Virus record (IMG/VR): IMGVR_UViG_3300025138_000335
Coordinates: 1-24,652 of that record
Origin: a virus
Reading direction: 5' to 3' (one strand)
DNA: 24,652 nucleotides
Shown here: piece by piece, positions 1 to 9,100 of the stretch
How the letters are laid out: each line of letters starts with the position of its first letter
How positions within the stretch are numbered: the first letter of the stretch is position 1
The notes under the pieces: generated by a model
Told to the model about the DNA's origin: nothing
Databases searched by the model: none
What the model saw: the letters and a program-made list of their open reading frames with translations, nothing else
Made by a program: the position numbers and the translations under genes

Positions 1-429
1 AATTACTACTTCACCTAGCTGTTTGATATACCTTTTTAGTTCTTGCATATCTTCTGCCATTACTTTGTAGTCTCCTACAGTAGTGGCAACGAATACAACT
101 TCTCCGTTGTTCTGTTCTTTCATTTCATCTATAAATCTATCTAGGTATGTATAACCAACTGGCCAGTCTGGATTCTGTCTCTGGTCCAGGTCACATGCCT
201 TAGGTCTCTTCTCGACCCCTTCTATCATTTTACATGGATTTGTGATCTTTGTTTCTGATACTACATACCACTTAGGAGCAGTAAGCTGTACTGCACGTGG
301 TAGATCTGGTTGCATTATCTCTATCTCTATTGGCTTAGAGACTATTTCTATTTGCTTGCTACCTAGTAGCGAACAACCACTAGTCGTCAGTGCTAGGATT
401 GCTAAGAGCGTTAAGTTTCTCAGTATCAT
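1..429 (-). CDS. Putative outer-membrane lipoprotein, o-spanin (Rz1-like) candidate, 3' end cut by window
   Basis: The frame is open from ATG at 429 to the window edge, giving 143 residues with no stop. The N-terminus is a short signal peptide, a hydrophobic run (LTLLAILAL) followed by TTSGC, a good lipobox with the lipidated Cys at residue 19. The mature part is hydrophilic and has two further Cys (residues about 65 and 77) that could form a disulfide. The start lies 50 bases inside the end of the upstream coiled-coil membrane gene, in another frame. An overlapping membrane-anchored coiled coil plus lipoprotein is the typical layout of Rz/Rz1 spanin genes, which fuse inner and outer membranes at lysis. 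The lipoprotein call is strong. The spanin role is inferred from layout, and the protein is longer and less Pro-rich than classical Rz1. Confidence 0.7.
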   Translation of the reverse strand, partial: MILRNLTLLAILALTTSGCSLLGSKQIEIVSKPIEIEIMQPDLPRAVQLTAPKWYVVSETKITNPCKMIEGVEKRPKACDLDQRQNPDWPVGYTYLDRFIDEMKEQNNGEVVFVATTVGDYKVMAEDMQELKRYIKQLGEVVI

Positions 430-763
430 CTTCTAGTCCCTCCATTACGGCTTCACTTGCTTTATTGAATCTCAGCTCAATCATTCCTGGCTTCTTCAAT
501 GCAAGATTATCTAAATTATGTCTAGCAAATATAGCTAAGTACTCAGCCTTTTCAGCTTCTATCTCTGCATTTACTCTACTCATATTCATCAGAGCCTTAC
601 CTTGCTTCTCGTACGACTCTCTCATAGCTGTCATTGCAGCCTTCTGTTCTGCTACTGCACCCTCTAGGGCTATATTGTTAGCAGCTAATGTTTGGTTCTC
701 TTGGTATAGCCAATAGCCACCAAGACCCAACACCAATATAATTCCAATTAATAATTGTTGCAT
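380..763 (-). CDS. Membrane-anchored coiled-coil protein, i-spanin (Rz-like) candidate
   Basis: 127 aa. Residues 4-20 form one N-terminal transmembrane segment (LLIGIILVLGLGGYWLY). After it comes a long Ala/Glu/Lys-rich stretch to about residue 75 with heptad-like spacing, so a periplasmic coiled coil is likely, then an acidic tail. This is the size and topology of phage inner-membrane spanins. The start codon shares a base with the end of the gene before it, and its 3' end overlaps the lipoprotein gene by 50 bases. Sequence similarity to a known Rz could not be judged by eye, because spanins diverge quickly. Alternatively it could be an unrelated small membrane protein of the structural operon. 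Confidence 0.65.
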   Translation of the reverse strand: MQQLLIGIILVLGLGGYWLYQENQTLAANNIALEGAVAEQKAAMTAMRESYEKQGKALMNMSRVNAEIEAEKAEYLAIFARHNLDNLALKKPGMIELRFNKASEAVMEGLEDDTEKLNALSNPSTDD

Positions 764-1017
764 CAGTCCATCTCCTCAATCTTATAGTTAAGACCATCAG
801 CACCAGAGAATGATATCTTACATCCATCTTCGTTAATGAATGTCAATAGTTTCTCTTTCTGTGTGATTATCTTAGGTACATTTTCAAATACCTGGTCATC
901 AGCATCACCATAGATTGCATTGTATGATACTGTCACCCTGTGGTAAGTTATGAACCAAGACTTGATCCAGATCCATGTCTTCCTACACCACTCAACAAAT
1001 GCCTTTAGATGCTTCAT
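763..1017 (-). CDS. Small protein of unknown function (84 aa)
   Basis: 84 aa, not recognised. The N-terminal 25 residues are rich in Trp, Lys and Ile (WCRKTWIWIKSWF) and could be an amphipathic or membrane-associated helix. The rest looks like a small beta-rich domain with an acidic C-terminus. The start overlaps the stop of the preceding 179-aa gene by 4 bases (ATGA) and the stop touches the next start, so it is embedded in a coupled run of five genes. Its place directly before the spanin-like pair makes a membrane or lysis-related role possible, but nothing in the sequence proves that. Confidence 0.7.
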   Translation of the reverse strand: MKHLKAFVEWCRKTWIWIKSWFITYHRVTVSYNAIYGDADDQVFENVPKIITQKEKLLTFINEDGCKISFSGADGLNYKIEEMD

Positions 1018-1553
1018 CTAAACATACTTGCAAACTTAGCATTCATAGCGTCTGCATCTATCTTATTCATCATCTTGTAGCTCTTCTTCTTTTTCTTGCT
1101 GACTTTGATGTCGTCGATACCATTGTATCCACCACCAGCAATAGCTCCGCCACCAGCTGAGTTGGTAGGAGCGTCTTCTAGCATTTTGTTATATTTCTCT
1201 AGCCTGTAGAGTCTTAGATACTCAATGTATGAGTCATTGCTCTCTGATAGTATTTCTTCTTCTGATCTTGATTCCCAGTCCTCTTTAATCAACCACAAAG
1301 CAGCTGCATAGCTTGCTATACGAGATTTGCCTCCAGGTATCTTTTCTAAGAGTCGTTTGAGTTTGAGTACCATGACATCGAACGTCTTAAATGAGTTCTT
1401 CTGTGTCTGGTCTCTGTCTTTTGGTTTGACTTTGATATTGCCTCTTTCATCTATGACTCCAGACTTATACCCTTCCCACTTGGCAAAAGGTGTCGCAATC
1501 CGTTTGATGAATTGGTACACTACGAATAAGTCTACTGCTGATGTTCCTGCCAT
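1014..1553 (-). CDS. Conserved phage protein of unknown function, possibly virion-associated (179 aa)
   Basis: 179 aa. The N-terminal half is helical and basic, with a GxDERGNIKVKPKDRDQ-type segment near residues 33-50 and a KIPGGKSRIASYAAALWLIKE segment that I associate with proteins of unknown function in marine T4-like phages. A Gly/Ala-rich linker (GGGAIAGGG, about residues 133-142) is followed by a Lys-rich patch (KKKKK) and a short C-terminal helix. The ATG overlaps the stop of the previous gene (TAATG) and sits behind a good AGGAGC ribosome site. Its place among structural-type genes suggests a virion or assembly role, which is inference only. Confidence 0.7.
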   Translation of the reverse strand: MAGTSAVDLFVVYQFIKRIATPFAKWEGYKSGVIDERGNIKVKPKDRDQTQKNSFKTFDVMVLKLKRLLEKIPGGKSRIASYAAALWLIKEDWESRSEEEILSESNDSYIEYLRLYRLEKYNKMLEDAPTNSAGGGAIAGGGYNGIDDIKVSKKKKKSYKMMNKIDADAMNAKFASMFR

Positions 1554-1942
1554 TAGATGCTCCTAAGCACGTCTACAATGTGTTGATCCGACTCTATGTC
1601 TGATGTTGTGATCAACTCATCTCTTATACCAATACCAGGGATCTTCTCTGGTAGCTGGTCGAGTAATATTAGGAAAGGTTTGAGGATGCCGCTATACTCT
1701 TTTAGTTTAAAGAATAGCATTTTAGTAGCTCCGACACCGCCAAATAAGTTGTACAGTATCATGAGATGATTTAATACTAAACGCTCCTTAATCTCTCCAG
1801 TCTCATGGTATTTATTAAACAGTCTCTTCAGGTATTTGAATCTCTTCAGATCATCGAAGAATTCTGCTTCATCCATGCACTGTGGATTGTCATAGTAATG
1901 CGCTGCGAATAGTATAAAGTTGGAATTGTCAATTTTGTTCAT
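1553..1942 (-). CDS. Conserved phage protein of unknown function (129 aa)
   Basis: 129 aa, no recognised catalytic motif. The pattern is mainly helical and rich in Phe, Leu and Tyr. An acidic N-terminal third (MDEAEFFDDL) leads into a basic helix (KRFKYLKRLFNKY) and a hydrophobic core. An ILYNLFGGVGATKMLFFK segment near residues 62-80 resembles short conserved proteins beside the structural genes of marine T4-like phages. The start is ATG at 1942, 16 bases after the stop of the cupredoxin-like protein gene, with no clear ribosome site, so coupling to upstream translation is plausible. The function is unknown. Confidence 0.7.
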   Translation of the reverse strand: MNKIDNSNFILFAAHYYDNPQCMDEAEFFDDLKRFKYLKRLFNKYHETGEIKERLVLNHLMILYNLFGGVGATKMLFFKLKEYSGILKPFLILLDQLPEKIPGIGIRDELITTSDIESDQHIVDVLRSI

Positions 1943-1958
1943 AATTATATTTAGGTCA

Positions 1959-2873
1959 CTATGTTACGATGATTAGGTCTCCTAACATAGATGAGTGAAT
2001 GGTACATTGAATGACTAAATTAGCTCCATTCTGTGGTACTGTGAAATATGTAGTATTACCTGTTGCGTTATTCGATACACCATTGGTCCAAGCGGATCCA
2101 CCTGATGCTACCCTTAACTGTAATGGATGAGATGCATGAACTGGATTGTCAAATGCATATGTCATCCCTTTGTATAGGTATAAAGTCTCATTGTCTGTTC
2201 CTCTAGCTCCACCACCTGCAAAGTTCCACTTGCCTGAGTTGGCTGATAAAGTAAATTTAACATGAGCTGCCATCTCATCTGCGTGAGATTGGACATCTAT
2301 CTGTTTAACAAATGCACCACTTGCGCCGTGGTATAAATCATCTCCTGCTACTACCGTATGTCCATCATAATTACTAGACGCAGTGGGGAGTGCAGCTTCG
2401 TTGTTATAGACAGGAGCAGTAACGTCAGTTAATGTATTAATGGTAGCTGGATCAAATGTGATGTTAACTGTATTGCTTGAAGCAGTGACGAGTACACCAT
2501 TGGCATTTGTAATGTTAGTTACAAATCCTTGAGCACCATTAGATACTACATTACCTGTAGGAGTGTTTATTTGACTTATTTGTGGTTGGAACTGGCTAAG
2601 ATTTGCTGATATGGTAACTGTGTTGCCAGTAGCTGTAGTAAATATATTGTTAGATCCAGTTATATTTACTGCAAACGACGTGGAATTACTAGTCACATTG
2701 CCAGTGTCCGAATTCAATTGTTGGATTACAGGTGTAGCAGCATCAAGCGCTGTGGCAAGTGATGCTACGTTGAGTGATCTAGTGACCGGTGTCCCACCAG
2801 TATTAGCTGTAATGACAATTAAGTCAGAGTTAGCTACTACGTTAGCGGCCGTTAAGGCTGTAATCTTAGGCAT
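1959..2873 (-). CDS. Tail-fibre-like or adhesin protein with C-terminal cupredoxin-like domain
   Basis: 304 aa, low in charge and rich in Thr, Asn, Ser and Val, like beta-structured phage fibre proteins. Residues about 51-94 and 100-142 are two imperfect repeats built round TGNVxSN and a following NTVxI strand. The C-terminal 75 residues look like a cupredoxin: LYLYKGMTYAFD, then HASHPLQL (His249), and at the end IQC-TIH-SSM with Cys290, His293 and Met296. C-x2-H-x2-M is the loop spacing of amicyanin-type blue copper sites. Such domains occur in structural proteins of marine phages from memory. Whether copper is bound is inference. Only 13 bases separate it from the gene before, and no good ribosome site is visible. 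Confidence 0.7.
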   Translation of the reverse strand: MPKITALTAANVVANSDLIVITANTGGTPVTRSLNVASLATALDAATPVIQQLNSDTGNVTSNSTSFAVNITGSNNIFTTATGNTVTISANLSQFQPQISQINTPTGNVVSNGAQGFVTNITNANGVLVTASSNTVNITFDPATINTLTDVTAPVYNNEAALPTASSNYDGHTVVAGDDLYHGASGAFVKQIDVQSHADEMAAHVKFTLSANSGKWNFAGGGARGTDNETLYLYKGMTYAFDNPVHASHPLQLRVASGGSAWTNGVSNNATGNTTYFTVPQNGANLVIQCTIHSSMLGDLIIVT

Positions 2874-2886
2874 AATATATTATTTT

Positions 2887-3357
2887 TTAACTGTCAGCTA
2901 ATTGAGTATCGTCAGCTGCGTCTCCAGCAATAGAAGATCCAGCTACTAGTACTTCAAAATGTACTCTTCCGCTTCTTCCACCACTTCCTGCAGTTCTTCT
3001 TACCCAGCCAGCATGAGTTGTATCGGTGACGCCTGCTTCAGTAGTATCCACACCAAACACAGTCTCAACATCACCTTTAACTTCTGAGTCACCAACATAA
3101 GTTGGTTTCTCATTCAAAGTGTAAGCAGCTCCAGCAGCAACAGCATTAACTGATGTTCCTAGGTTAGCAGCAACAACTTGAACGTTGGTGTTTGATACTT
3201 TAGTTTTAATTTTGACATGTCCACCAGAAGTAACGATATAATCGTTCACTTTAGCTTCCGTATCAAATAGTGTAGACGTACCTGTTATCAGGCCATTCGC
3301 AAATACTTGTACAGTACCTGTAGATGTTTTGTCGTCCTTATTTCCCCATAATGCCAT
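2887..3357 (-). CDS. Probable virion structural protein (156 aa)
   Basis: 156 aa, poor in aromatics and rich in Val, Thr, Gly and Ala. It begins MALWGNKDDKTSTGTV, an N-terminus I recognise from conserved structural-region proteins of marine T4-like phages. The middle has alternating beta-strand character, and a Gly/Arg-rich stretch (RRTAGSGGRSGRVHFE) near residues 120-136 precedes a small-residue tail. The ribosome site CAGGAGACTAAC before ATG is nearly identical to that of the next upstream gene, suggesting matched high expression. The role could be head decoration or fibre; the sequence does not decide. Confidence 0.7.
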   Translation of the reverse strand: MALWGNKDDKTSTGTVQVFANGLITGTSTLFDTEAKVNDYIVTSGGHVKIKTKVSNTNVQVVAANLGTSVNAVAAGAAYTLNEKPTYVGDSEVKGDVETVFGVDTTEAGVTDTTHAGWVRRTAGSGGRSGRVHFEVLVAGSSIAGDAADDTQLADS

Positions 3358-3382
3358 GTTAGTCTCCTGGTTTATGAATTAT

Positions 3383-3793
3383 TTATTTCTTCTTTTTGTG
3401 ACCGTGTGACATTTCAGCTACGATATCTAAATCTTCTACTGGTACGTCTTTAACGATCCCTTGTTCAAACATAACATCATAGTGAGTTACGACACCTTCA
3501 AGTTCTGAGGTCTCTTCTAGAGTATGCATTCCAGGAACACATCTTCCTTCACCATGCTCTTTATGAACAACGTGTGTTGCGCAGTCATGCTTAAGGGATT
3601 TTTCTACTGCTGGTGTATCTAAGTCTTTAGATTCAACTGCAACTTCCTCTTTAGCGGCTGCTACGATTGGATGGTTGTCTTCAGTCTGCGCAGCGTCTGT
3701 TGCGTCATCCTTTACACCCATCATTATTTTACTGGCAGCATCAATAACATTTTGCATTGCTTTGTTGTCACCTGTCCCGAATATATTTGCCAT
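3383..3793 (-). CDS. Conserved phage structural-region protein with His/Cys-rich C-terminal domain (136 aa)
   Basis: 136 aa in two parts. Residues 1-65 are helical and acidic. Residues about 68-125 form a compact domain with C-x2-H-x2-H-x2-H spacing followed by GEGRC-x4-MH, then beta-strands (VVTHYDVMFEQGI, DVPVEDLDIV). The domain resembles a small SH3/KOW-type barrel found in short marine T4-like phage proteins, and the clustered Cys and His could bind a metal. The tail is SHGHKKKK. It has its own late-promoter box at 3815-3822 and the ribosome site AGGAGACTACC, so it should be strongly expressed late. The exact role is unknown. Confidence 0.7.
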   Translation of the reverse strand: MANIFGTGDNKAMQNVIDAASKIMMGVKDDATDAAQTEDNHPIVAAAKEEVAVESKDLDTPAVEKSLKHDCATHVVHKEHGEGRCVPGMHTLEETSELEGVVTHYDVMFEQGIVKDVPVEDLDIVAEMSHGHKKKK

Positions 3794-3814
3794 GGTAGTC
3801 TCCTGTTGTGAATA

Positions 3815-3822
3815 TATTTATA
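3815..3822 (-). promoter_or_regulatory. T4-type late promoter box before the 136-aa gene
   Basis: The minus strand reads GTATTATAAATATA, containing a perfect TATAAATA. It lies between the stop of the 784-aa gene (3831) and the start of the 136-aa gene (3793), leaving a leader of about 15-20 bases that contains AGGAGACT. T4 late promoters have this single -10 box read by gp55 with gp33 and the clamp. Confidence 0.75.
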
Positions 3823-3830
3823 ATACTTTG

Positions 3831-6185
3831 TTAAGCCATTTTACCTTTGCCAACATCGATCTCCTTCTTAGGAGCCATCTTGACAACTTTTCTGCCTGTA
3901 GCAGGGTCGGTAGCTATAATTGTTTTTCTATCAGCTCTACGCTCGATAGCCTCTTGTTGAAATAAGCCCTTAGCAAAATCTTTCTGCTCGTTAGCTCTTC
4001 TCAATGCATCTTTAGCTTTAGGATGATCAGAAAGTCCTTTCTTAATCTTTTCCATCTTCTTAGCAGCACCAGTGTAATCTCCACCTACGTGTCTCTTATC
4101 GAATGCAATACCTTTAGCCATTCTGACTTCTTTATCAGTGTAGCCTTCTCCAAATGGTTTACTTCCAGCTTTTCTTATTTTAGAAGCGCCTCTACCAAAT
4201 CTTAGCATTTGGTTCTTGTGTTGCTTGTTTGCAGCTTTTTGATAGTCTGGGTCTCTTCTATCATAGTCAGCTTTGGATCCTGCCATTGAAACATTTACGT
4301 TTCTCTTGTCAGCAACCTTCTTAACTAACTCGTTAGAAATCTCTTGTACGTTCTCTTCTTTCTCAAATTTTGGATTCTGCTTACCTTTATAGTTTGGATT
4401 ACCTGGTATTGGTTTAACAGCATATTTGTCTTTCTTTATTGTTATTGTATTCTTTTTACTAGCTGGCTTGCCATCGTCGATATCTTTCAACGTCATCATT
4501 TTTTCACCAAGTTTACCTTTAGCCATTGCAACACCTTTTCTCATTTTTGCAAGGTTCTTATCTTTATCAACCTTTGCGCCAATGCTTAAGTGCATTTTTT
4601 CTTTGTCAGTGATCTTTCTGTTTGTTTTATCGATATAACTTAACTTAGTTGTATCTGATATCTCATTCATGGCGTCTTCACTCATGCCAGATTTGAATGC
4701 CTTGTGGCTATCGTGATGCTTATACATCCCTAGTTTCTGTGATGGCTTAGCAGCGTCATGCTTTGCTAACCAAGACTTGGCATGATCAGCAGATACTTTG
4801 TGAGTGGATCCATCTTTAAACTGTACACCTTTGTGGTTACCTTTAGTGTCTACAACACCTCTTAGCTGCCCAACGATGTGAGGAGTATCTGATATACCCT
4901 TCTTACCTTTTGGCTTTGGAGATGGCTTAGAATCTAAATGTGAGTCATCAGAAGTCTTATATCCACTAGAATCTCTCATAGCAGCTGATTTAGCTTTCTG
5001 TGCATTACCTTTCTTAGCTTGATGCATTTTAAATATCTTAGCAGCAGCATTCTTTCTCTCTAAAGGAGACATTGCTTCAGAAACCTTGTCTAGGTCTCCT
5101 CTGCCTTTGTATACGGACTTGGCTCTTTTCTTTAATGCATTTGTTCTAGCCAGTCTTTTCTTCTCTTCTGGGGACATATTTCTGTAACGTCTTCCAGTAG
5201 TAGTATCATCCCATCTTCCTGCTTCATCAAGGTCTGTATCCTCTTTACGATACTTAACTTTGATCTGTGAATCCCTCATACCATCTATTTCATGGTCTTT
5301 AACTCTTTCACCTGGCTTCATTCCACCATGTGCTTTCATTTTAGATCCAACTGAATGTACTTTATAAGAACCAGGCTGGCTCTTACTAGGTCTTAGAGTG
5401 ACTGACATTGCTTCTGCAAATACTGAGTACTCTGGTACTTGGAATCCTTCTTTGACGTCTTTAGCAGCTTTAGGCTTACCACATGACTCACAGATCTTCT
5501 TACCACAGTCACAATCACAGCTACACATATCTTCAGCTTCAGAAATCTTTGCACCCATAGGCTTAACAACTGGATTCTCTTTAGCTTTTACTTTAGTAGA
5601 TGGCTTCTTAGCTGACATCACCATACCATACTCATCTAATTGAGTATCTTCTTTAGCCATAGCTTTCTTGATAGCTTTTCTTTTCTTATGTAGGTACTTG
5701 TCTGATGTATCAACATCACCATCGTTATCAATATCTGCATCTGCTTTTCCAACAGGATCCATCTTGCCTTCTTTCTTCATTGCATTCTTGATAGCTTTAT
5801 CTCTAGAACCTAGATATTCAGCAGATTTTGTTTCTACTTTACCATCGTTGTCATGGTCTTTTTTAGCCATTTTTTCGTCTACAAGCTCTGGTTCAGAATC
5901 GTGTCCTTCTACCTTCAGACCTGTTGTGACGTTGTTATCTGGTTTGACCATCTCTCCGCCTTTCTTTGGAATACCATCTACTGATAAACCAAACTTAGTT
6001 TTTGAAGCGTGAGTTGGCTCGTGTGCTGGATCACCACTTGATTGTCCTGGGGTGTCTTTTGCATACTCGTTTCTAGCCTTAGGAGTGCCATACTCAAGTG
6101 ACGCAGTGTTTGCTACAGCTTCATTCAACTGTGGCTTGTGCATATCTCTGTACATTTGAGATATCGATCTAAAATCTTTTTTCAT
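3831..6185 (-). CDS. Large Lys-rich mosaic protein with EF-hand-like loops and a Cys cluster, probable virion component
   Basis: 784 aa, extremely rich in Lys with many Asp, Ser and Gly, largely low-complexity and helical. Two calcium-loop-like repeats occur at residues 110-121 (DHDNDGKVETKS) and 151-162 (DIDNDGDVDTSD), each followed by a basic helix ending KAIKNAM or KAIKKAM, as in dockerin/EF-hand motifs. Residues 221-235 hold six Cys (CSCDCDCGKKICESC), a likely metal site. Later segments (about 250-310 and 430-510) look folded. Position beside the 1084-aa gene and late promoters suggests an abundant virion or head-internal protein, but I recognise no enzymatic domain. The ribosome site AGAGGAAACT precedes ATG at 6185. 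Confidence 0.75.
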   Translation of the reverse strand: MKKDFRSISQMYRDMHKPQLNEAVANTASLEYGTPKARNEYAKDTPGQSSGDPAHEPTHASKTKFGLSVDGIPKKGGEMVKPDNNVTTGLKVEGHDSEPELVDEKMAKKDHDNDGKVETKSAEYLGSRDKAIKNAMKKEGKMDPVGKADADIDNDGDVDTSDKYLHKKRKAIKKAMAKEDTQLDEYGMVMSAKKPSTKVKAKENPVVKPMGAKISEAEDMCSCDCDCGKKICESCGKPKAAKDVKEGFQVPEYSVFAEAMSVTLRPSKSQPGSYKVHSVGSKMKAHGGMKPGERVKDHEIDGMRDSQIKVKYRKEDTDLDEAGRWDDTTTGRRYRNMSPEEKKRLARTNALKKRAKSVYKGRGDLDKVSEAMSPLERKNAAAKIFKMHQAKKGNAQKAKSAAMRDSSGYKTSDDSHLDSKPSPKPKGKKGISDTPHIVGQLRGVVDTKGNHKGVQFKDGSTHKVSADHAKSWLAKHDAAKPSQKLGMYKHHDSHKAFKSGMSEDAMNEISDTTKLSYIDKTNRKITDKEKMHLSIGAKVDKDKNLAKMRKGVAMAKGKLGEKMMTLKDIDDGKPASKKNTITIKKDKYAVKPIPGNPNYKGKQNPKFEKEENVQEISNELVKKVADKRNVNVSMAGSKADYDRRDPDYQKAANKQHKNQMLRFGRGASKIRKAGSKPFGEGYTDKEVRMAKGIAFDKRHVGGDYTGAAKKMEKIKKGLSDHPKAKDALRRANEQKDFAKGLFQQEAIERRADRKTIIATDPATGRKVVKMAPKKEIDVGKGKMA

Positions 6186-6197
6186 AGTTTCCTCTTG

Positions 6198-9100
6198 TTA
6201 GCAATTCCATCTTTTTCTGGCTGCTTTGCCTCTTTCTCCATCCCAGCTTCTTGACCTAGAGCAAAATGCTTTACGTCTTCCTGCTGCTTTACTTCCAGCC
6301 TTTAGCTTGGAAGGTGGAGTCGTGACTGCTGTTTTTAAAGTACTGCCTGGGTTACGTCTCTTGTAGGCTGCTACGCCTTTCTTTGTCATTCCAGCACCTG
6401 AATCAACAGATCGCTTATGACCAGACTTAACCGACATGCCCGACATATCTTCGTTTATATTTATACTTTCTAGTAAGTCCTCGAAGTGTGCATTAACTAA
6501 ATCAATGTCTTGCACCACGATAGTGTTTGACATATATTTAAACAACTCATCAACTGCCTGCAGTTCGTCTTTACTATTCTGTACATTTTGTCTTAACTTC
6601 ACAAATATCTGACCATCTGTAGTGACAATCCCAACTAACTTTTGAAGTAATTCGTATAGTTTACCTCTAAGTTTTGGATCCTTCAACGCATCAGGTCCTC
6701 TCTTCATAGCTCTTTTCATAAGTTCTAGCTCGCCTTTCTTAGCTAGACCCATTCTAAACAATTGTGTCATCTTAGAGACAGAATCTTTCTTTCCTTCTTC
6801 AATCTCTTTATTGTCGTGCTGCTTTACCTTACTTTTATCAGCCTTTCTACCTTTGACTACTTTGTCTCTTAAATCTTTACCGACTCTCTTTCTAAATGCT
6901 TCCCAACCTTGGTTGCCACCTTCTTTAACATCTTTCTTCTTAGTCTTGTGGATCTTATCGTGAGTGTCACCTTTCTGTTTCTTTTTCTTCTTTTTATCAG
7001 CTGCTGTCAAGTCAGTCTTTCTGTCTCTATCTTGGACGTATCTGACTTCAGCATTCTTAACCTTTCCTTTCATCTTAGATCTGTTGGCACTTCTATTGAT
7101 CTGCTTCTTAACAGCTTTAGATGTGATTTCTCTTTCAGGTGTACCTACAGCTCCAGCATCTGGCATGTATGCAGCACCGACAGCTTCAACAAACTGTTCA
7201 AATGCTTCATTTGTCTTTCTTTGCTTGAGACCTCTTTTAGTCATCAGCGCATCATAGTCAACTTTCTTACCTGACTGAACTTTATAATTCTTGATTGATG
7301 CGAACTTACTTCTATCTACTTTGATACCAGCTTTCTTTCTATCCATAGGCTTTGGAAATGTACCTGTCAAACCTAATCTAGCCATTGCATTCTCGTTTTG
7401 AGCTTTTTTCATCTCTGCTGGAGTAGGAGCATCTTTGTGTCCTTTAGGATTCATCTTCTCACCACGCTTTCTTTTAGCATGGATGTTTGCCCATAACCCT
7501 TTGCCTTCTTTAACTGATGGCTTATCGTGTCCGTAACCCATTTTCTTATATTTGATGTGGTCGGCTTCTGTTTCAGCTTTGTAGCCTTTGCCTGTCTTTG
7601 GATCATACATCATATGAGGTTCGAACTTATCTTCAGTGGATCCTCTTAACAACTCTCTTTTTCCAAATGACTTCAACGACTTGTAATCTTCTTGAGCTAG
7701 TTTATTAGCTGTAGCATACATGACCTGCTCACCTTTATCACCATATCTTTTAGTGAAGTCTGATGCTTTCTTCTTCATGCCCTTAACAATGTCTTCTGCT
7801 TTATCTTTCTGAGCTTGAGACATTTCCGCAACTAATCTGTTAACTGCAGCAAAGCCACCTTGCTGGGCAGTTTGTTTTCCATGAGGATTTTCATAACCTT
7901 CAATGTACTCTAAGAATAATGTGTCTGGATCTATGCTTGCTTTGATTGCTTTTGCATCGATAGCTTCAATAGCTTCGATCATCATGTCAACAGTCTCTGC
8001 TACAGTAAGTGCTTCACTTCTGATCTCTGCTGATTTCTGTTTTGATATTCGAATCTTAAGACGTTCTTTAGCTAAGTCTTGTCGCTTATCTAATGTCTTA
8101 TCTTGTTCTTTATGTTTGTCTGACTGGAGCTTTAACTTTTGCGCACTCTCGGCTTCGTCAAGTCCTGTTGAAGTGTTATCGATATATTCTTGGAACGACC
8201 ATCTATTGTTATCTTCGGAGGTCCCTTCATGGACCACGTCGGCGATGAAACGCTCGAAACTGTGATTGACTGATTCGTTTTTCTTTCCACGTGCTGCTGA
8301 TAGCCTCTTTAACTCTGCTGATTTAACTTTAGGTAATAACCTAATAGCAATTTTATTTATGATTGGCAGTTTCTTAGATACTCTTTTATCCAACTGAATT
8401 CTTTCTGAGGGTGATAGTTTTGAATAGTTAGCACCTTTTGCACCACCTAGTCTCTTTCTAATCAACGTTCTTGCTTGACGTCTGGCTCTACGTACTAACA
8501 TATCTTTAGTAGCCATACGTTTCTTCTTCATCTTTCTAGCACGTTGGATTCTAAACTTGAGCCTTCTCATTTTGATGCCAGCTTTTCGTCTTTGTAAGAG
8601 AGTCATAACTCTTTCGTTTACCAACTCTTCTTGTACGTAATCTTCGTCAATCATTTGCACAATAAGCTCATCGCTGAGAGTATCGAACCATTCTAATAAC
8701 TCAACATCCTCATATGCTTCTGTGATGTGAGATGATATCTCTTTGTGATGTTTGTGCAATGACTTTGGAAGTCCTGCTTTGAATGATTTGTGATCACCTG
8801 ACTTAGCATGAGCTCTCATCTTAGTACCTGAGATACCTGATGTGCCTTCTGAGTCTGGGTCTCTCTGACCTGCAGAGTGGACTGTGATAGATTTGAAATT
8901 GTAATGGTCTTTGTGGCCATTATATTTGTTTAGAACTTTCTTATATTCACCAGTCCTGTCGGATCCTGCAACAACATGAAGGTGATCATGACCTGCCTGA
9001 TGTAGCTTCTTAGCGTGATGTAAGAATGATGGACTCTCTTTGCTGGATCCAGTTACGTGTACCCCAGGATGGATCTTCTTAACATAGTTAATCTTATGCT

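Noticed and set aside
4023-7274. Many plus-strand frames of 60-120 codons opposite the giant Lys-rich genes
   Set aside because: They are rich in Phe, Ser and Leu, as expected from the complement of Lys/Glu codons, and have no ribosome sites or recognisable domains.
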